NCBI GenBank assembly: GCA_018896025.1 | Contig: JAHIND010000026.1 | Location: 124,001 to 188,000, forward strand | Direction: 5' to 3' | DNA from: Pseudomonadota bacterium | GTDB lineage: Bacteria > Desulfobacterota > Desulfarculia > Desulfarculales > Desulfarculaceae | Length of the DNA stretch: 64,000 nucleotides | The notes under the pieces: generated by a model | The model's input: only the letters and a program-made list of their open reading frames with translations | Told to the model about the DNA's origin: nothing | Database searches by the model: none | In this document: positions 29,601 through 37,200 of the stretch, piece after piece | How positions within the stretch are numbered: the first letter of the stretch is position 1 | Layout: each line of letters opens with the position of its first letter | Translations under genes and position numbers: made by a program

Positions 29601-31039
29601 ATGGGGCGGCGGCGGCCCGAGGCGTCGGGCTCGCCCAGCTCCATCTTGATGACCTCCACCCCGCTCAGGCGTCCGTTCTTCTCCAGGAAGCGGGCCGGGG
29701 CGGCCAGGTACACGATGTTCACGCCCTCTTCCAGGGCCTCTTCGATCTCGTCCTCGTAGGCGGGCATCTCCTCGCGGGTGCGGCGGTAGAGCAGGGTCAC
29801 TTCCTTGCTGCCCAGCCGGAGCGCGGTGCGGGCCGCGTCCACGGCCACGTTGCCGCCGCCGATGACCACCACCTTGTCGCCGGGGCTGACGGCCTGGCCC
29901 AGGGCGGCCTGGCGCAAGAACTCCACGCCGCTGGCCACGCCGGGAAGGCCCTCGCCCTCCACGCCCAGGCGAAGCCCCTTGTGCGCGCCCACGGCCATGA
30001 ACAGGCACTCGTAGCCCTCGTCCTGGAGCTCGTTCAGGGTGAAGTCGCGGCCCAGGGCCTGGCCCAGCCTTATCTCCACTCCCAGGCGCTTGATGTAGTC
30101 CACCTCGTAATCAAGAACCTTGGGGGGCAGGCGGTAGTCGGGGATGCCCACCCGGAGCATGCCCCCGGCCACGTCCATGGCCTCGAAGATGGTGACCTGG
30201 AAACCTTCCAGGGCCAGGTAGTTGGCTGCGGTGAGACCGGCGGGGCCGGCTCCCACGATAGCCACCTTGACCCCGCGCGAGGGCTTCACCTCGGGCAGAT
30301 CCATCTCGCCCTGTTCCACTTCCCAGTCGCTGACGAAGCGCTTGAGCTCGCGGATGGCGATGGGTTCGTCCACCTCGGCCCGCACGCAGGCCGCCTCACA
30401 GGGATGGGTGCACACCCGGCCGCACACCGCCGGCAGTGGGTTTTCCTTGCGGATCAGGCGAAGGGCCTCGGCATAGCGCCCCTGGGCGATGAGGGCCACG
30501 TAGCCCTGCACGCTGATGCCTGCCGGGCAGGCGTTCTTGCAGGGGCTCATTCCCCGCTTGTCCACGGCAAAGGCGCTGGGGATGGCCTGGGGGAAGTGGC
30601 GGTAGATGGCCTTGCGCTGGTTGAGCCCCAGGTTGAAGTCGGCCGGCACCTCCACCGGACACACCTTGATGCACTCGCCGCAGCCGGTGCAGGCGTCCTC
30701 GTCGATGAAGCGTGCCGCCTTGGACACCTTGACCGTGAAGTCGCCCGGCTCGCCGTCCACCTTTTCGATGGTGGCCCGGCTGATGATCTTGATGTTGGGG
30801 TTGGCCGACACCTCGATCAGCTTGGGCGAGATCATGCAGGTGGAGCAGTCGTTGGTGGGGAAGGTCTTGTCCAGCTGGGCCATGATGCCGCCGATGCTGA
30901 TGTTCTTCTCCACCAGATAGACCAGGTAGCCCGCGTTGGCCAAATCAAGGGCTGACTGCATGCCGGCAATGCCCGCCCCGGCCACCATTACCGCGCCCGA
31001 GGGTTGCCCTTTTTTAAGGGGGATTATGTTGGCGCTCAT
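26606..31039 (-). CDS. hdrA: Giant HdrA: HdrA with inserted GltD/NfnB-like module, fused to a second HdrA
   Basis: 1477 aa from the ATG at 31039 (an upstream start adds 26 residues). Order: HdrA N-part with FAD site GAGIAGMQSALDLA, CSTC and ferredoxin CTGCGECIKVCP (about 1-135); a GltD-like NAD(P)H:acceptor module with two dinucleotide folds, VGAGPAGLTAAN and VIGGGNVAVDAA (about 150-620); the rest of HdrA with CLACGICSECYQC and IQCVGSRD...YCSYVCC (about 625-930); a second HdrA with VIGGGPGGLTAAL and IQCVGSRE (about 960-1390); and two C-terminal ferredoxin clusters. HdrA is the flavin electron-bifurcation subunit. The GltD insert would let it use NAD(P)H directly. It overlaps hdrB by 4 bases. 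Confidence 0.9.
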   Translation of the reverse strand: MSANIIPLKKGQPSGAVMVAGAGIAGMQSALDLANAGYLVYLVEKNISIGGIMAQLDKTFPTNDCSTCMISPKLIEVSANPNIKIISRATIEKVDGEPGDFTVKVSKAARFIDEDACTGCGECIKVCPVEVPADFNLGLNQRKAIYRHFPQAIPSAFAVDKRGMSPCKNACPAGISVQGYVALIAQGRYAEALRLIRKENPLPAVCGRVCTHPCEAACVRAEVDEPIAIRELKRFVSDWEVEQGEMDLPEVKPSRGVKVAIVGAGPAGLTAANYLALEGFQVTIFEAMDVAGGMLRVGIPDYRLPPKVLDYEVDYIKRLGVEIRLGQALGRDFTLNELQDEGYECLFMAVGAHKGLRLGVEGEGLPGVASGVEFLRQAALGQAVSPGDKVVVIGGGNVAVDAARTALRLGSKEVTLLYRRTREEMPAYEDEIEEALEEGVNIVYLAAPARFLEKNGRLSGVEVIKMELGEPDASGRRRPIPMEGSNYTMEIDGAMSAIGQAPDLDFLEPKSDIDVDPRARVLVDEISLQSSVPWIFCGGDSVTGPATAIEAIAQGKRAAESIRRYIDGEDLRAERETDRTLAKGDTQGIISLPRRRAAQRDPEQRKHDFSEVVQAFTEEQAQSEAARCLACGICSECYQCLEVCQAGAIKHDMQPEELELKVGALLLAPGFKPFDARLKGEYGYGRYPNVITSLEFERILSASGPYGGHVKRPGDGAEPKRVAWIQCVGSRDASVGREYCSYVCCMYAAKQAIIAGEHVPGLNTTIFYMDIRAQGKGFDRYYERARDEHGVRYLRSIPSRVLEDPATGDLVISYYDANDQLVEERFDMLVLSVGLTPNPDAKALSLAAGVETDRFGFAQRVELNPLATSRKGVYVCGVFQAPRDIPDTVMQASGAAAQAGELLSASRGSEVTTLEYPPERDSAGEGPRVGVFICHCGINIGSVVDVPGAVEYAKSLPGVTHAEEFLFTCSTDSQEKMAQVIKDENLNRVVVASCSPRTHEKLFQDTLKTAGLNPYLFEMANIRDQCSWVHQGDHAAATVKAEDLIRMSVARAGLLEPLHQFPMDVEQTALVIGGGPGGLTAALSLAEQGFLTHLVERSDKLGGLARRIHSTVEGLEVQPWLGDLVDRVTHHGLIRVHTDSQVKQVKGMVGQFTATIQGPDKAFTVQHGATVVATGAQEYQPSEYYFGQDERVTTQLSLHEALHEGPNCLDGVDRVVMIQCVGSREPEHSYCSRICCTAAVANAIAIKKAKPTAEVYVLFRDIRTFSLKELYYKEARELGVTFIRFDPDNPPQVTPGPDGLEVMVHDQILGQWIALTADKLVLSAAVRPNDDAHKFASSLKLPLDSDGFFMEAHLKLRPVDFTGAGFFMAGAAHGPKFIEEVISQAKAAAARAAVVLSQAQLLVGGEVAVVDAERCVACLTCVRTCPYGVPQVNEEGVVYIDPAACQGCGNCASACPRKLIQVQHHTDAQIMAKERAL

Positions 31040-31929
31040 AGCCGCTCCCATGTCTGGCGGGGAAGCTGGGCCTGTTCCAGCAGGCCCTTGGGGCTCACCA
31101 GATGCCGCTTCAGCCATTTGGGGGTTTCATCGATGCCCAGGGCCAGGCCCATCACCTCGGTGAAGTACAGCACCGGCAAGTACACGTCCTTGCCCATCTG
31201 TTTGGCGATCTCCTCCTGGTACATGTCCAGGTTGGCCTGGCACATCTGGCAGCCGGTGACGATGCAGTTGGCTCCCTGGGCCAGGGCCCTCTCGTAGAGC
31301 CGGGCCACCAGGGTGAAGACCAAGTCCGGCCGGGCCACCGAGTGGGAGGCCCCGCAGCAGTCGGTCTTGAAGGGCCAGTCGATCACCGTGACGCCCAGGG
31401 CGCTCAGCAGGCGGTCCAGGCCCTGGGGGTTCTCATAGTCGGTCTTGCCGGTGATGGCCGGGGGCCGTTGCCCCTGGCAGCCGTAGTAGCAAACCGCCTT
31501 GAGCCCGCTCAGGTCTTGGCCCACCGCCCGCTGCTTGACCAGGGCGGTCACCTGGGGCGAGGAGAGGTAGTCGTTGAGCTCCACCACCTGGACCCCGGCG
31601 TAGTCGCCGCCCATGGCCTTGATCTCGTCGATGATAAGCTCGTCGCCTTCCATCAGCTCGTGGCGGGCGCTGGCCAGGCGGTTGTAGCAAAGGGCGCAGG
31701 GCACCACCAGGGGCGAGGGGCCTTGGCCGGCCAGTGCCAAATTGCGCGCCCCCAGGTTCAGGGCCGCCTTGTGGTCCAGGCTGTGGGCCGCGCTGGCCCC
31801 GCAGCAGTTCCAGTCCGGCAGCTCCCGGAGCTTTATGTCCAGGGCCTCGCACACCCCCTCCACGCTCTCGGCGTAGTCCTTGGCCGTGGCCTCCAGGGAG
31901 CATCCGGGGTAGTAGCTCACCTCAGGCAT
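31036..31929 (-). CDS. hdrB: HdrB-type heterodisulfide reductase subunit
   Basis: 297 aa with two cysteine-rich CCG domains: NCCGASAAHSLD with CALCYNR, and DCCGASHSVARP with CQMCQANLD. These bind the two non-cubane clusters where disulfides are cleaved. The N-terminal YYPGCSLEATAKDYAES is classic HdrB. The physiological disulfide in non-methanogens is unknown. It overlaps hdrC by 8 bases. Confidence 0.95.
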   Translation of the reverse strand: MPEVSYYPGCSLEATAKDYAESVEGVCEALDIKLRELPDWNCCGASAAHSLDHKAALNLGARNLALAGQGPSPLVVPCALCYNRLASARHELMEGDELIIDEIKAMGGDYAGVQVVELNDYLSSPQVTALVKQRAVGQDLSGLKAVCYYGCQGQRPPAITGKTDYENPQGLDRLLSALGVTVIDWPFKTDCCGASHSVARPDLVFTLVARLYERALAQGANCIVTGCQMCQANLDMYQEEIAKQMGKDVYLPVLYFTEVMGLALGIDETPKWLKRHLVSPKGLLEQAQLPRQTWERL

Positions 31930-32560
31930 GGCTGCCTCCCTTGGGCTCGTTGAACAGGGCCTTGAGCCAACGCCGGTCCTTGGTGCGGGCGGGTATCAGC
32001 TTCAGGCGGCCCTTCCTCAGCATGGTCAGGCCCATGCGGGCGTTCTTGATGGCTTCGGGCCCGAAGGCCCCGCCGGTTTTGAGCATGTAACCAGCCATGA
32101 GCTCGCCCTCGAACACCCGGCCCCGCTTGGCCACGCCCTTCAGGAACAGTTGATGGAACAGGCGCACCTTTTCCTCTGGCGCCGCCTGGCCCCGGCGCAC
32201 CAGCTCTTGTTTGAGCCAGTCCATGAGCCGGGGCAGGTCCACCTGGTTGGGGCAGCGGGTCAGGCAGGTCTGGCAGGAGGCGCAGATCCACACCGTGGCC
32301 GAGCCCTCCAGCTTGTCCATCTGTCCCAGTTGCAGGTAGCGCACCACCTGGTAGGGGTGCAGGTCCATGGCAAAACTGAGTGGGCAGCCGTTGGAGCATT
32401 TTTTACAGCCGTAGCAAGCCCCGGCTGAGACCCCGCTGGCCGCCTCCACCTGGGCCAGCCAACGGCCGTCGGGCCGAATGGCTTGCTCCGGGCTGGGGGC
32501 CTGGGGCCGGTCTAAACTGGGGGACTCCCCGTTGGGAGCCCCGGCGATGGGCTGGGACAT
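31922..32560 (-). CDS. hdrC: HdrC-type iron-sulfur subunit
   Basis: 212 aa with two [4Fe-4S] motifs, CYGCKKCSNGCP (about residue 50) and CASCQTCLTRCP (about 95), spaced as in HdrC. The protein relays electrons from HdrA to HdrB. GGAGG precedes the ATG at 32560. First of the hdrCBA genes, directly after the receiver-domain gene. Confidence 0.93.
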   Translation of the reverse strand: MSQPIAGAPNGESPSLDRPQAPSPEQAIRPDGRWLAQVEAASGVSAGACYGCKKCSNGCPLSFAMDLHPYQVVRYLQLGQMDKLEGSATVWICASCQTCLTRCPNQVDLPRLMDWLKQELVRRGQAAPEEKVRLFHQLFLKGVAKRGRVFEGELMAGYMLKTGGAFGPEAIKNARMGLTMLRKGRLKLIPARTKDRRWLKALFNEPKGGSHA

Positions 32561-32579
32561 GGAAACCTCCAGACGGGGG

Positions 32580-32972
32580 CTAACCGATGATGCGTTTGAT
32601 CTCGCCCAGGAGCTCTTCGGGCTCGGGGGGCTTTTCGATGTAGCCCTCGGGCTCGGGCACGCTCTGGTTCTTGAACTGGTCCAGCACCTTCTGGGAATGC
32701 AAGAAGGTCTTGCGGGCCAGGCCGCTGATGATCAACACCGGCACCGAGGCGAAGTTGGGGTCGGTCTTGATGTTGCGGTACATCTTGATGCCGCTCTCCT
32801 TGGGCATCATCACGTCCAGGGTGACCAGGTCGGGCTTCTTCTCCTGGAATTTCTGCCAGCCCTGTTCGCCGTTTTCCGCCACCACCGCCTTGTAGCCGTT
32901 GCTGTCCAGCAGGGTGGTGATAAAGGTGCGAACGTCCATCTCATCGTCCACCACCAAAACTCTCTTGGCCAT
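32580..32972 (-). CDS. Single-domain response regulator (CheY-like)
   Basis: 130 aa, receiver domain only: acidic pair DDE near residue 10, phospho-acceptor Asp in VTLDVMMP (about 54), Ser in ISG, Lys in EKP. No output domain. Embedded in the hdr operon, it may relay phosphate or modulate the complex by protein contact. Confidence 0.9.
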   Translation of the reverse strand: MAKRVLVVDDEMDVRTFITTLLDSNGYKAVVAENGEQGWQKFQEKKPDLVTLDVMMPKESGIKMYRNIKTDPNFASVPVLIISGLARKTFLHSQKVLDQFKNQSVPEPEGYIEKPPEPEELLGEIKRIIG

Positions 32973-32989
32973 GATGCTCCCTCCCGGGA

Positions 32990-33460
32990 CTAAAGAGTGT
33001 AAGTGCGCTCGGGGTTACGGATGGCCATCACGTGGCAGGGACAGCGCTTGGCCACCTGCTCCACCGTGCTGCCGTAGTGGGTGTCCTCGCGAACCGAGGC
33101 GCCCTCCATGCCCATAACCACCAAGTCCACGTCGTGTTCGCGTACGTAGCGCAAAATCTCCACAAAGGGGGTGCCCGCCAGCACCACCCACTGAACGTCG
33201 ATGCCCTCCACCTTGGCCGCGTAGCGGGCCTTCAGGTCTTCGGTGAGCTTGGCCAGCAGCTCCGGCGAGGCGTAGGTGACGTCGCCGGGCTCCGCGCCCT
33301 CGTCGGTTTCGGTGGGCATGTAGCGCAGGGTGGAGTGGGGGCAGTGCAGGATGTGCAGCCTGGCCCCGTGGCGTCGCGCCAGGTCCATCGCGTGGTGCAG
33401 GGCTATCTCCGCGTCTTCGGAGAAATCCGTGCAGTAGAGAATGTTCTTGTAAGCGATCAT
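32990..33460 (-). CDS. Universal stress protein (UspA family)
   Basis: 156 aa, N-terminal NILYCTDFSEDAEIALHHA and the ATP-binding pattern GxxG...GS (VVMGMEGASV...HYGSTVEQV) near the C-terminus, so it is probably an ATP-binding type. Lies between two-component genes and hdr genes. It likely adjusts activity to energy state, which is inference. Confidence 0.9.
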   Translation of the reverse strand: MIAYKNILYCTDFSEDAEIALHHAMDLARRHGARLHILHCPHSTLRYMPTETDEGAEPGDVTYASPELLAKLTEDLKARYAAKVEGIDVQWVVLAGTPFVEILRYVREHDVDLVVMGMEGASVREDTHYGSTVEQVAKRCPCHVMAIRNPERTYTL

Positions 33461-33488
33461 CGGATCACCTCCCTTATTTAAACCGGAT

Positions 33489-34658
33489 CTAGTCCGCGTA
33501 TTTCAGGTAGGCCGCGCGCCCGGCGGCGGGCAACACCAGGCTGAACAGGGCGCCCCGGGTGGGCGAAGTGTTGAACTCCACCCGGCCGTGGTGCTCCTTG
33601 GCGGTCTTTTGGGCCACCATGAGCCCCAGGCCGGTGCCCGACGCGCCCTTGGTGCTGTAGAAGCCCTTGAATATGTTCTCGGCCGCCTCGGCGTCCAGGC
33701 CCGGCCCGTTGTCGCGCACCATGAGGCACACTTCCCTGGGGTCGCCGCTGGCGCTAAGGACCACCTTGCCGTCGATCATCTCCGAGGCCGCGTCGATGCC
33801 GTTGCTCACCAGGTTGAGGAAGGCCTCCAGGACCATGCGGTGGTCGGCCATGGCCACCGGGCCGTCGCCCTGGGGACACTCCGTCTTCAGCTCCACGCCC
33901 TTGCCCTCGGCCTCCGAGGCCATGATGCGCCCCGCCTCGGCCAAAAGCTCCTTGAGGGGCAGGGGAGCCATGTCCGGCCTGCGGGGCTTGGCGATGGTCA
34001 TCAAATCGCCCACCAAGTCCTGCACCCGGGCCAGGTTGCGCTCCAGCATCTGCATGCCCTCGTCGGTGAGCTGCTTGTGGGAGCCGCTCAGGCCCTGGCT
34101 GACCATGTAGATGCCGCCCTTGAGCCCGCCCAGCATGTTTTTTAAGGAGTGCACCAGGGCGCTCACCGTCTGGCCCACCGCGGCCAGGCGCTCGGCGGCC
34201 ACCACCTTGGCCGTGGCCTCGGCCACCCGGCGCTCCAGGTGTTGGGTGTAACAGTGGAGCTGGGCCTTGAGGGTCAGGCGCTCGGCGGCCCGCTTGAGGG
34301 CCACCTCCAGGGCTTGGTCGCTCACCGGCTTGGTCACGAAGTCGCTGGCCATGAGCTGCAACGAGCGCACCGCCAGGTCCATGTCGCCGTGGCCGGTGAT
34401 GACGATCACCTCGGTGTCCGGGCTCATGGACTTGATGCGCTTGAGCACCTCGATGCCGTCCAGGCCGGGCATCTTGATGTCGGTGAGCACGATGTCCGGC
34501 TTTTGCTCCTCGAAGATGCTCAGGCCCTCGGCGCCGTCGGCGGCGGTGCAGACCTTGTAGCCGTCGGCGGAAAGCGAGAGCGACATCATGCTGCGGATGC
34601 CCGGCTCGTCGTCGATCACCAGCAGGTTGGGATAGGGGGGTGGGGTGCAGGCGCTCAT
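33489..34658 (-). CDS. Response regulator-histidine kinase hybrid
   Basis: 389 aa. Receiver domain (about 1-125; DDE near residue 16, Asp in LTDIKMPGLDG), a linker coiled coil, an H-box HSLKN near 185, then a HATPase with DNGPGLD and GTGLGLMVA. Order REC-kinase means it can accept phosphate and pass it on. Its start overlaps the stop of the heme-motif kinase (ATGA), implying a tightly coupled phosphorelay. Confidence 0.9.
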   Translation of the reverse strand: MSACTPPPYPNLLVIDDEPGIRSMMSLSLSADGYKVCTAADGAEGLSIFEEQKPDIVLTDIKMPGLDGIEVLKRIKSMSPDTEVIVITGHGDMDLAVRSLQLMASDFVTKPVSDQALEVALKRAAERLTLKAQLHCYTQHLERRVAEATAKVVAAERLAAVGQTVSALVHSLKNMLGGLKGGIYMVSQGLSGSHKQLTDEGMQMLERNLARVQDLVGDLMTIAKPRRPDMAPLPLKELLAEAGRIMASEAEGKGVELKTECPQGDGPVAMADHRMVLEAFLNLVSNGIDAASEMIDGKVVLSASGDPREVCLMVRDNGPGLDAEAAENIFKGFYSTKGASGTGLGLMVAQKTAKEHHGRVEFNTSPTRGALFSLVLPAAGRAAYLKYAD

Positions 34659-36949
34659 GCCTTGGCCTCCCTGCGCACCGGGAAGCTGAGCCGGAACACG
34701 GCCCCCTCGCCGGGCTGGTTTTCCACCTGAATGCTTCCGCCGAAGTCGCGCACGATGCCGTAGGAGATGGACAGGCCCAGGCCGGTGCCCTTGCCCACTT
34801 CCTTGGTGGTGAAGAAAGGCTCGAAGATGCGGTCCTGGCTGCCGGCGGCAATGCCCCCGCCGTTGTCGGCCACCGTGACCACCGCCCTTCCCTCTTGGGC
34901 CAAGCTGGCTATCTTGATGCTTCCTTCCATCTCGGGCAGCTTGCTCCGGCGCTCCTCGATGGCGTCACGCGCGTTCATTATCAGGTTGATGAACACCTGC
35001 TCCAGGCGGTTGACATCACCCAGGATGGGGGGCAGGTTGGGGTCCAGGTCGGTCTCCACCTGGATATTATGCACCCTGAGCTGCTGGCCAAGCAGCCCTA
35101 AAACGCCTTGGATGGGTTCGTTCAGGGAGATGCTCTCGGCGGTCACTTCGTGCTTGCGGCCGAACTCCCTCAGGTGGGAGATGATGCGCCGGGCCCGCTC
35201 CACCTGCTGGCTCATCTCCTTGGCCACCTGCAACAGCTCCTCCGGGGTGGGGGCCTGGCCCCGGGAGACCAGCTTGTTCAAAAAGCTGGAGCCGGTGGCG
35301 ATGACCGACAGAGGCTGGTTCAGCTCATGGGCCACTCCGGCGCTCATCTCGCCCAGGGTGGCCATCTTGGCCGCCTGGATGAGCTGCTGCTCGGTCTGCA
35401 GGCGCTCGGTCATGTCGGAGGTGGTGGCGATCACGGCCTTCCTCCCCATGTGCTCGCCGTAGCTGGCCCTGAGGTTGACGAAAAAGACTTCGCCGCCGGC
35501 GCGCACCTGGCGCACCGTGGACAGGAAGGCTCCCTTGAGGGCGATGAAGTTGCGCACCTGGGAGCGGTCGGCCGCGGGGGTGAGGTCCAAAAAGGAGCGG
35601 CCCACCAGCTTGGGCAGGGGATAGCCGTATTCGCTGGCCGCACGATCGTTGGCATCGAGAATCTCCAGGCTGTCCGCATCGAAAACAAAGATGGGGTTGG
35701 GGTCGTTGTTGAAGAACAAGCGGTACTTTTCCTCCGAGCGCTTGAGCTCCTCCTCCAGGCGCAGGACGTCGGTGATGTCGGTGGCCATCTCCATCACCGC
35801 CACGATGTTGCCTCTCTTGTCGGTGATGGGTGAGGTGAGGTTCAGGAAGTAGCGGGGGCTGCCGTCGGCGCCCACCACTTTTTCCTCGGCGCTGTGGGCC
35901 CGGCCGTCGGCAAAGGTCTTGGCCACCGCGCAGTTGGGGCAGCGCGAGTCGCGGCCCTTGTAGGCCAGGTAGCAGTGTTGCCCCACGCTGGGGCCGAAGT
36001 CGCCCTCGAAGCGCTTGTTGTGGGCCAACAGCGTGAAGTCGGCGTCCTGCACGGTGATGTAGCAGGGCACCTCCTCGAACAGGCGCTGGTACTGGCGGCG
36101 CTCCAGCTGAAGGTCCTCGGTCTTTTCCTTTATGCCCCGGCGCATCAGGTCGAAGGCCTCGGCCACCGCCCCGATCTCGTCGTCGGTCTTGGGGGCTATG
36201 GGCTGGTCGTAGTCGCCGGTGGTGATGCGCCGGGTGGCCCCCAACAGGCTGGTCAGGGGGCGGTTGACGAACAGGAAGGTGAACACCGCCACCACCGCGC
36301 AGATCACCGCCGAGAGCACCGCCGCGTAGAACACCACCTGGCGGGTGGTGGCCCTCACCTCCCGGTCCACCTCGCCCAGGGACAGGGCCACGTCCAACAC
36401 CCCCAGCACCTTCTGCTCGGGCGGGTGCGCGTGGCAGGGGTCGGTGGAGCAGGCGGGCTCGGTGTAGATGGGGTTGACCACCCCCAGCACCCGGTGGGTG
36501 TCCTTGCCGTGCAGGCTGAAGATGCGGCTGCGCTCGCCGATGGCCAGGCGCTCCAGGGGCCGGTCCTTGAAGTGGCAGCCGTAACAGGCCTCGCTCTCCA
36601 TGTCCACCAGGCGGCCGATCTCCGCGGTGCGGCTGCTGAACATGATGCGGCCCTTTTTGTTGAGCACCCGGATAACCTCCACGCCCGGCTGGCGGCCCAT
36701 GGCCTCGATGACGTGGTGCAGGCTCTGGCGCTGGTCCTTGAGCATGTCGTAGCGGGTGGCCCGCTTGACCGTGTCGCTGAACCAGTTGCCGGTCTGGCGC
36801 ATTTTTTCTATGGAGCGGCTCTCCTGTTGCCGCACCGCCCAATAGGCCGAGGCGGTGGTCAGCACCACCAAACTAAGCCCCACCCAGACCGTCAGCTTGA
36901 AGGCCAAGCGGTTGGTGAGCTTGATTTGGTGCTGCGGCGAAGGGGTCAT
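34655..36949 (-). CDS. Membrane histidine kinase with periplasmic heme-c motif and PAS domains
   Basis: 764 aa. TM1 at about 17-38; a periplasmic sensor (about 40-203) with heme-c motif CYGCH (122-126) and an additional CSTDPCH (167-173); TM2 at about 205-228; HAMP; a PAS with cysteines [15 protein letters not shown]; a second PAS; H-box [12 protein letters not shown]; and HATPase with DNGGGI and GTGLGLSIS. First gene of the hdr-met operon, downstream of a sigma-54 promoter. The heme motif suggests sensing of redox state or a gas in the periplasm. Confidence 0.92.
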   Translation of the reverse strand: MTPSPQHQIKLTNRLAFKLTVWVGLSLVVLTTASAYWAVRQQESRSIEKMRQTGNWFSDTVKRATRYDMLKDQRQSLHHVIEAMGRQPGVEVIRVLNKKGRIMFSSRTAEIGRLVDMESEACYGCHFKDRPLERLAIGERSRIFSLHGKDTHRVLGVVNPIYTEPACSTDPCHAHPPEQKVLGVLDVALSLGEVDREVRATTRQVVFYAAVLSAVICAVVAVFTFLFVNRPLTSLLGATRRITTGDYDQPIAPKTDDEIGAVAEAFDLMRRGIKEKTEDLQLERRQYQRLFEEVPCYITVQDADFTLLAHNKRFEGDFGPSVGQHCYLAYKGRDSRCPNCAVAKTFADGRAHSAEEKVVGADGSPRYFLNLTSPITDKRGNIVAVMEMATDITDVLRLEEELKRSEEKYRLFFNNDPNPIFVFDADSLEILDANDRAASEYGYPLPKLVGRSFLDLTPAADRSQVRNFIALKGAFLSTVRQVRAGGEVFFVNLRASYGEHMGRKAVIATTSDMTERLQTEQQLIQAAKMATLGEMSAGVAHELNQPLSVIATGSSFLNKLVSRGQAPTPEELLQVAKEMSQQVERARRIISHLREFGRKHEVTAESISLNEPIQGVLGLLGQQLRVHNIQVETDLDPNLPPILGDVNRLEQVFINLIMNARDAIEERRSKLPEMEGSIKIASLAQEGRAVVTVADNGGGIAAGSQDRIFEPFFTTKEVGKGTGLGLSISYGIVRDFGGSIQVENQPGEGAVFRLSFPVRREAKA

Positions 36950-36986
36950 TTTTATCCCGATTAAATTAATGGTCGCCCTTTACTAA

Positions 36987-37002
36987 GGCACAACTCGTGC
37001 CA
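36987..37002 (-). promoter_or_regulatory. Sigma-54 (-24/-12) promoter of the hdr-met operon
   Basis: Minus strand reads TGGCACGAGTTGTGCC: the -24 box TGGCACG is perfect and GC falls at the required -12 distance. It lies 38 bp upstream of the kinase ATG. Confidence 0.8.
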
Positions 37003-37071
37003 AACGGCCTAAAATATCTTTGCAATAAATATTAGCCATTTGCAACGCTAAGTAGGGATTGGGGGTTTTGA

Positions 37072-37194
37072 AAGTGTTGCAGCACGGTGCAACACTTGAA
37101 GCTAAATTTATTCGATTGCGCCGGTTGATGGCTTGAATGCAGGCTTATAGCGGTGTTGCGTCAAGTGCAACAGTAGTGTTGCGGTGATGCAACT
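37072..37194. promoter_or_regulatory. Three palindromic enhancer sites (TGTTGC...GCAACA)
   Basis: Site 1 (37072-37097) has 10-bp perfect arms AAGTGTTGCA/TGCAACACTT around 6 bp. Sites 2 (37154-37172) and 3 (37177-37194) share TGTTGC-N7-GCAACA and TGTTGC-N6-GCAACT. They lie 70-210 bp upstream of the sigma-54 promoter and next to the activator gene. Confidence 0.8.
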
Positions 37195-37200
37195 ATACGA

